The translations under genes and the position numbers were made by a program. From Azoarcus sp. L1K30 (GTDB lineage Bacteria > Pseudomonadota > Gammaproteobacteria > Burkholderiales > Rhodocyclaceae), in contig NZ_JAGRRD010000001.1 of the NCBI RefSeq assembly GCF_018122735.1, forward strand, positions 4,431,218 to 4,495,217: a stretch of DNA of 64,000 bases. Direction: 5' to 3'. The notes beneath the pieces were generated by a model. That model was not told the origin of the DNA. It was given only the letters and a program-made list of their open reading frames with translations, and made no database searches. Below are positions 62,458 through 64,000 of the stretch, piece by piece (position 1 is the stretch's first letter; every line of letters begins with the position of its first letter).

Positions 62458-64000
62458 ATGAGCTATCAGGTCCTTGCGCGCAAATGGCGGCCGAAGTCCT
62501 TCGGTACGCTGATCGGTCAGGAGCATGTCGTCCGCGCGCTGTCGCACGCGTTGACCACAGGCCGGCTCCATCACGCCTGGCTGTTTACCGGTACGCGGGG
62601 CGTGGGCAAGACCACGATCTCGAGAATTCTGGCCAAGGCGCTCAATTGCGAAACCGGGATGACCGCCGAGCCGTGCGGCGTGTGTGACGCCTGCCGGGCG
62701 ATCGACGCAGACCGCTTTCCGGACTATGTCGAGATGGATGCGGCGTCGAACCGGGGGGTGGACGATATGGCCGCCCTGCTCGACAAAGCGGTGTATGCGC
62801 CGGTGCAGGGGCGCTACAAGGTCTATATGATCGACGAAGTGCACATGCTGACCGGGCACGCCTTCAATGCGATGCTGAAGACGCTCGAAGAGCCTCCGGA
62901 ACATGTCAAGTTCATCCTGGCTACGACGGATCCGCAGAAGATTCCGGTCACTGTGCTGTCGCGCTGCCTGCAGTTCAATCTGAAGCAGATGCCGCAGGGG
63001 AGTATCGTCGAGCACCTCGGCAACATTCTCGCGGCCGAAGAGATCATGTTCGAGCCTGGGGCTTTGCGCCATATTGCCAAGGCAGCCAATGGTTCGATGC
63101 GCGATGCCCTGTCGCTGCTCGATCAGGCCATCGCGCATGGCGCGGGTAAGGTGCTCGAGGAACAGGTCACCCACATGCTCGGCACCGTGGGTGACGATCA
63201 TCTGCACGTCTTGCTCGATGCACTGGCCAACGGCGACGTGAGCGCGATGTTGGCGGTGGCCGATGGCATGGAAGCGCGCAGTCTGTCCTTCGACGCGGCG
63301 CTGCAGGCGCTGGCGTCGATGCTGGGGCGTATCTCATTGGTCCAGTTTGCCCCGGATGCGATCGGCGACGAGATCGAGCGCGAGCGTCTGGTCCTGCATG
63401 CCGCGCGCTTCGATGCCGAGTTTCTGCAGTTGGCCTACCAGATCACGATTCATGGGCGCGACGAGCTGGCGCTGGCGCCGGACGAGTACACCGGGTTCGT
63501 CATGACCTTGTTGCGTCTGCATGCCTTCCGGCCTGAGCAGCCTGCGGCGCTAGGCTCGGTGTCGCTTGCAGGCGGCGGTGGCGGCCGTGCGAATGTGATG
63601 CCAGTCGCCGGTGGTACGCGGGCGACGCCGGCCGGCGTCGCGCCGCAGACTGCCGGGGCGATGGCCGCGGTAGGGGGGCGCAATGGCGCGGATGCGTCCG
63701 TGGAAACGGACGTCCCGAAGGCGGCTTCGACGTCGGGTGACAATCGGGTGCCTGTCGTCACCGTGGAGGCGGATGCCCGGTCAGGGTCAGGCGGCTTTGG
63801 CGCGGGGGCGAAGCCGGCTACGGGGGGGCGGGTTGCAAGTCGCGACATTGCGCCGTGGGAGAACCTTCCGCCCGAGGCGATGGCTGACGCGGAAGATTAC
63901 GTGCGCCGTGGCGATGCCTTCGATGAGCACGATGTCGTGCCACCGGCGGTCGCATCGCCCGTATCTAAGGCGGATCGTGATCATGCGCACGGTTGGGGGG
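62458..64000 (+). CDS. dnaX: DNA polymerase III subunit tau/gamma (3' end outside window)
   Basis: The clamp-loader ATPase, first 514 codons. VLARKWRPKSFGTLIGQEHV opens domain I, Walker A is GTRGVGKTT, the zinc module has four Cys in CETGMTAEPCGVCDACRA, and the SRC-type box is VLSRCLQF. Domain III continues to about residue 370, then a Gly/Ala-rich linker begins. The frame is open to the window end. No A-rich slippery heptamer (of the kind that makes gamma in E. coli) was seen in the portion present. The ATG lies directly after a TAGAAT box without a ribosome site. A long gap of about 400 bases precedes it on the plus strand. Confidence 0.96.
   Translation, partial: MSYQVLARKWRPKSFGTLIGQEHVVRALSHALTTGRLHHAWLFTGTRGVGKTTISRILAKALNCETGMTAEPCGVCDACRAIDADRFPDYVEMDAASNRGVDDMAALLDKAVYAPVQGRYKVYMIDEVHMLTGHAFNAMLKTLEEPPEHVKFILATTDPQKIPVTVLSRCLQFNLKQMPQGSIVEHLGNILAAEEIMFEPGALRHIAKAANGSMRDALSLLDQAIAHGAGKVLEEQVTHMLGTVGDDHLHVLLDALANGDVSAMLAVADGMEARSLSFDAALQALASMLGRISLVQFAPDAIGDEIERERLVLHAARFDAEFLQLAYQITIHGRDELALAPDEYTGFVMTLLRLHAFRPEQPAALGSVSLAGGGGGRANVMPVAGGTRATPAGVAPQTAGAMAAVGGRNGADASVETDVPKAASTSGDNRVPVVTVEADARSGSGGFGAGAKPATGGRVASRDIAPWENLPPEAMADAEDYVRRGDAFDEHDVVPPAVASPVSKADRDHAHGWG

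Noticed and set aside
62458..64000. Programmed frameshift in dnaX
   Set aside because: No A-rich slippery heptamer was seen in the part of the gene present; the 3' part is outside the window.

Overview
The window looks like chromosomal DNA from a betaproteobacterium of the Rhodocyclales type (Azoarcus, Thauera, Aromatoleum or a close relative). The reasons are uniformly high GC, dense housekeeping content, typical neighbourhoods (perM-hda next to purM, pmbA opposite yjgA-mog, glnE with a CYTH/CHAD gene, yhdP-nit-tldD, rppH-CNP1-coq7, rplM-rpsI) and small family markers such as zf-CHCC, DUF2062 and CNP1. No prophage, insertion sequence, CRISPR array, rRNA or tRNA was found. Genus placement is inference from gene content, not from a search.

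Layout. 1-4.4 kb: the 3' part of a CpdA-like phosphoesterase, a HAD phosphatase, hda and an AI-2E family permease on the minus strand, with purM divergent and closed by a clean terminator. 4.5-9.3 kb: an RND efflux pair (adaptor and pump, no outer-membrane partner) and an unknown Ala-rich protein. 9.4-14.5 kb: membrane transporters (BT1-like, LrgAB, Gate-domain protein) and an MltB-like transglycosylase. 14.5-20 kb: a large Cache-PAS-GGDEF-EAL protein, pmbA, yjgA and mog. 20-23.6 kb: a stress island of msrQ, msrP, an anti-sigma factor, an ECF sigma factor and a small lipoprotein. 23.6-32.4 kb: aroG, patatin, dinB, an amine oxidase, alkB, the cobalamin adenosyltransferase and alaS. 32.4-32.9 kb: a convergent intergenic region with two nested palindromic elements. 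32.9-41 kb: a minus-strand run (ilvE, zf-CHCC, SnoaL-like, YheT-like, algC), the plus-strand nudJ - exported protein - mnmA cluster, an unrecognised 313-residue protein and a DUF2062 protein. 41-52.4 kb: sixA, CYTH/CHAD and glnE, then yhdP-nit-tldD. 52.4-55.2 kb: a receiver-less GlrR-like sigma-54 activator divergent from a bactofilin, followed by a transglycosylase. 55.2-64 kb: proS, rppH, CNP1, coq7, osmC, an AT-rich regulatory region with a possible small RNA, rplM-rpsI, cfa and the 5' part of dnaX, which runs off the window.

The strongest new observation is at 53.5-54.5 kb. The bactofilin gene has a near-consensus sigma-54 promoter preceded by two TGTC-N10-GAC(A/G) dyads, the site architecture known for E. 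coli GlrR, and a GlrR-like activator that has lost its receiver domain is encoded next door. This suggests a dedicated sigma-54 switch for a cytoskeletal polymer. Other points of interest are the ECF/MsrPQ locus (periplasmic methionine repair), paired palindromic elements between alaS and algC, an operator-like dyad over the cobalamin adenosyltransferase promoter, and TGC/GCA dyads shared by two distant regions that may mark a common regulon.
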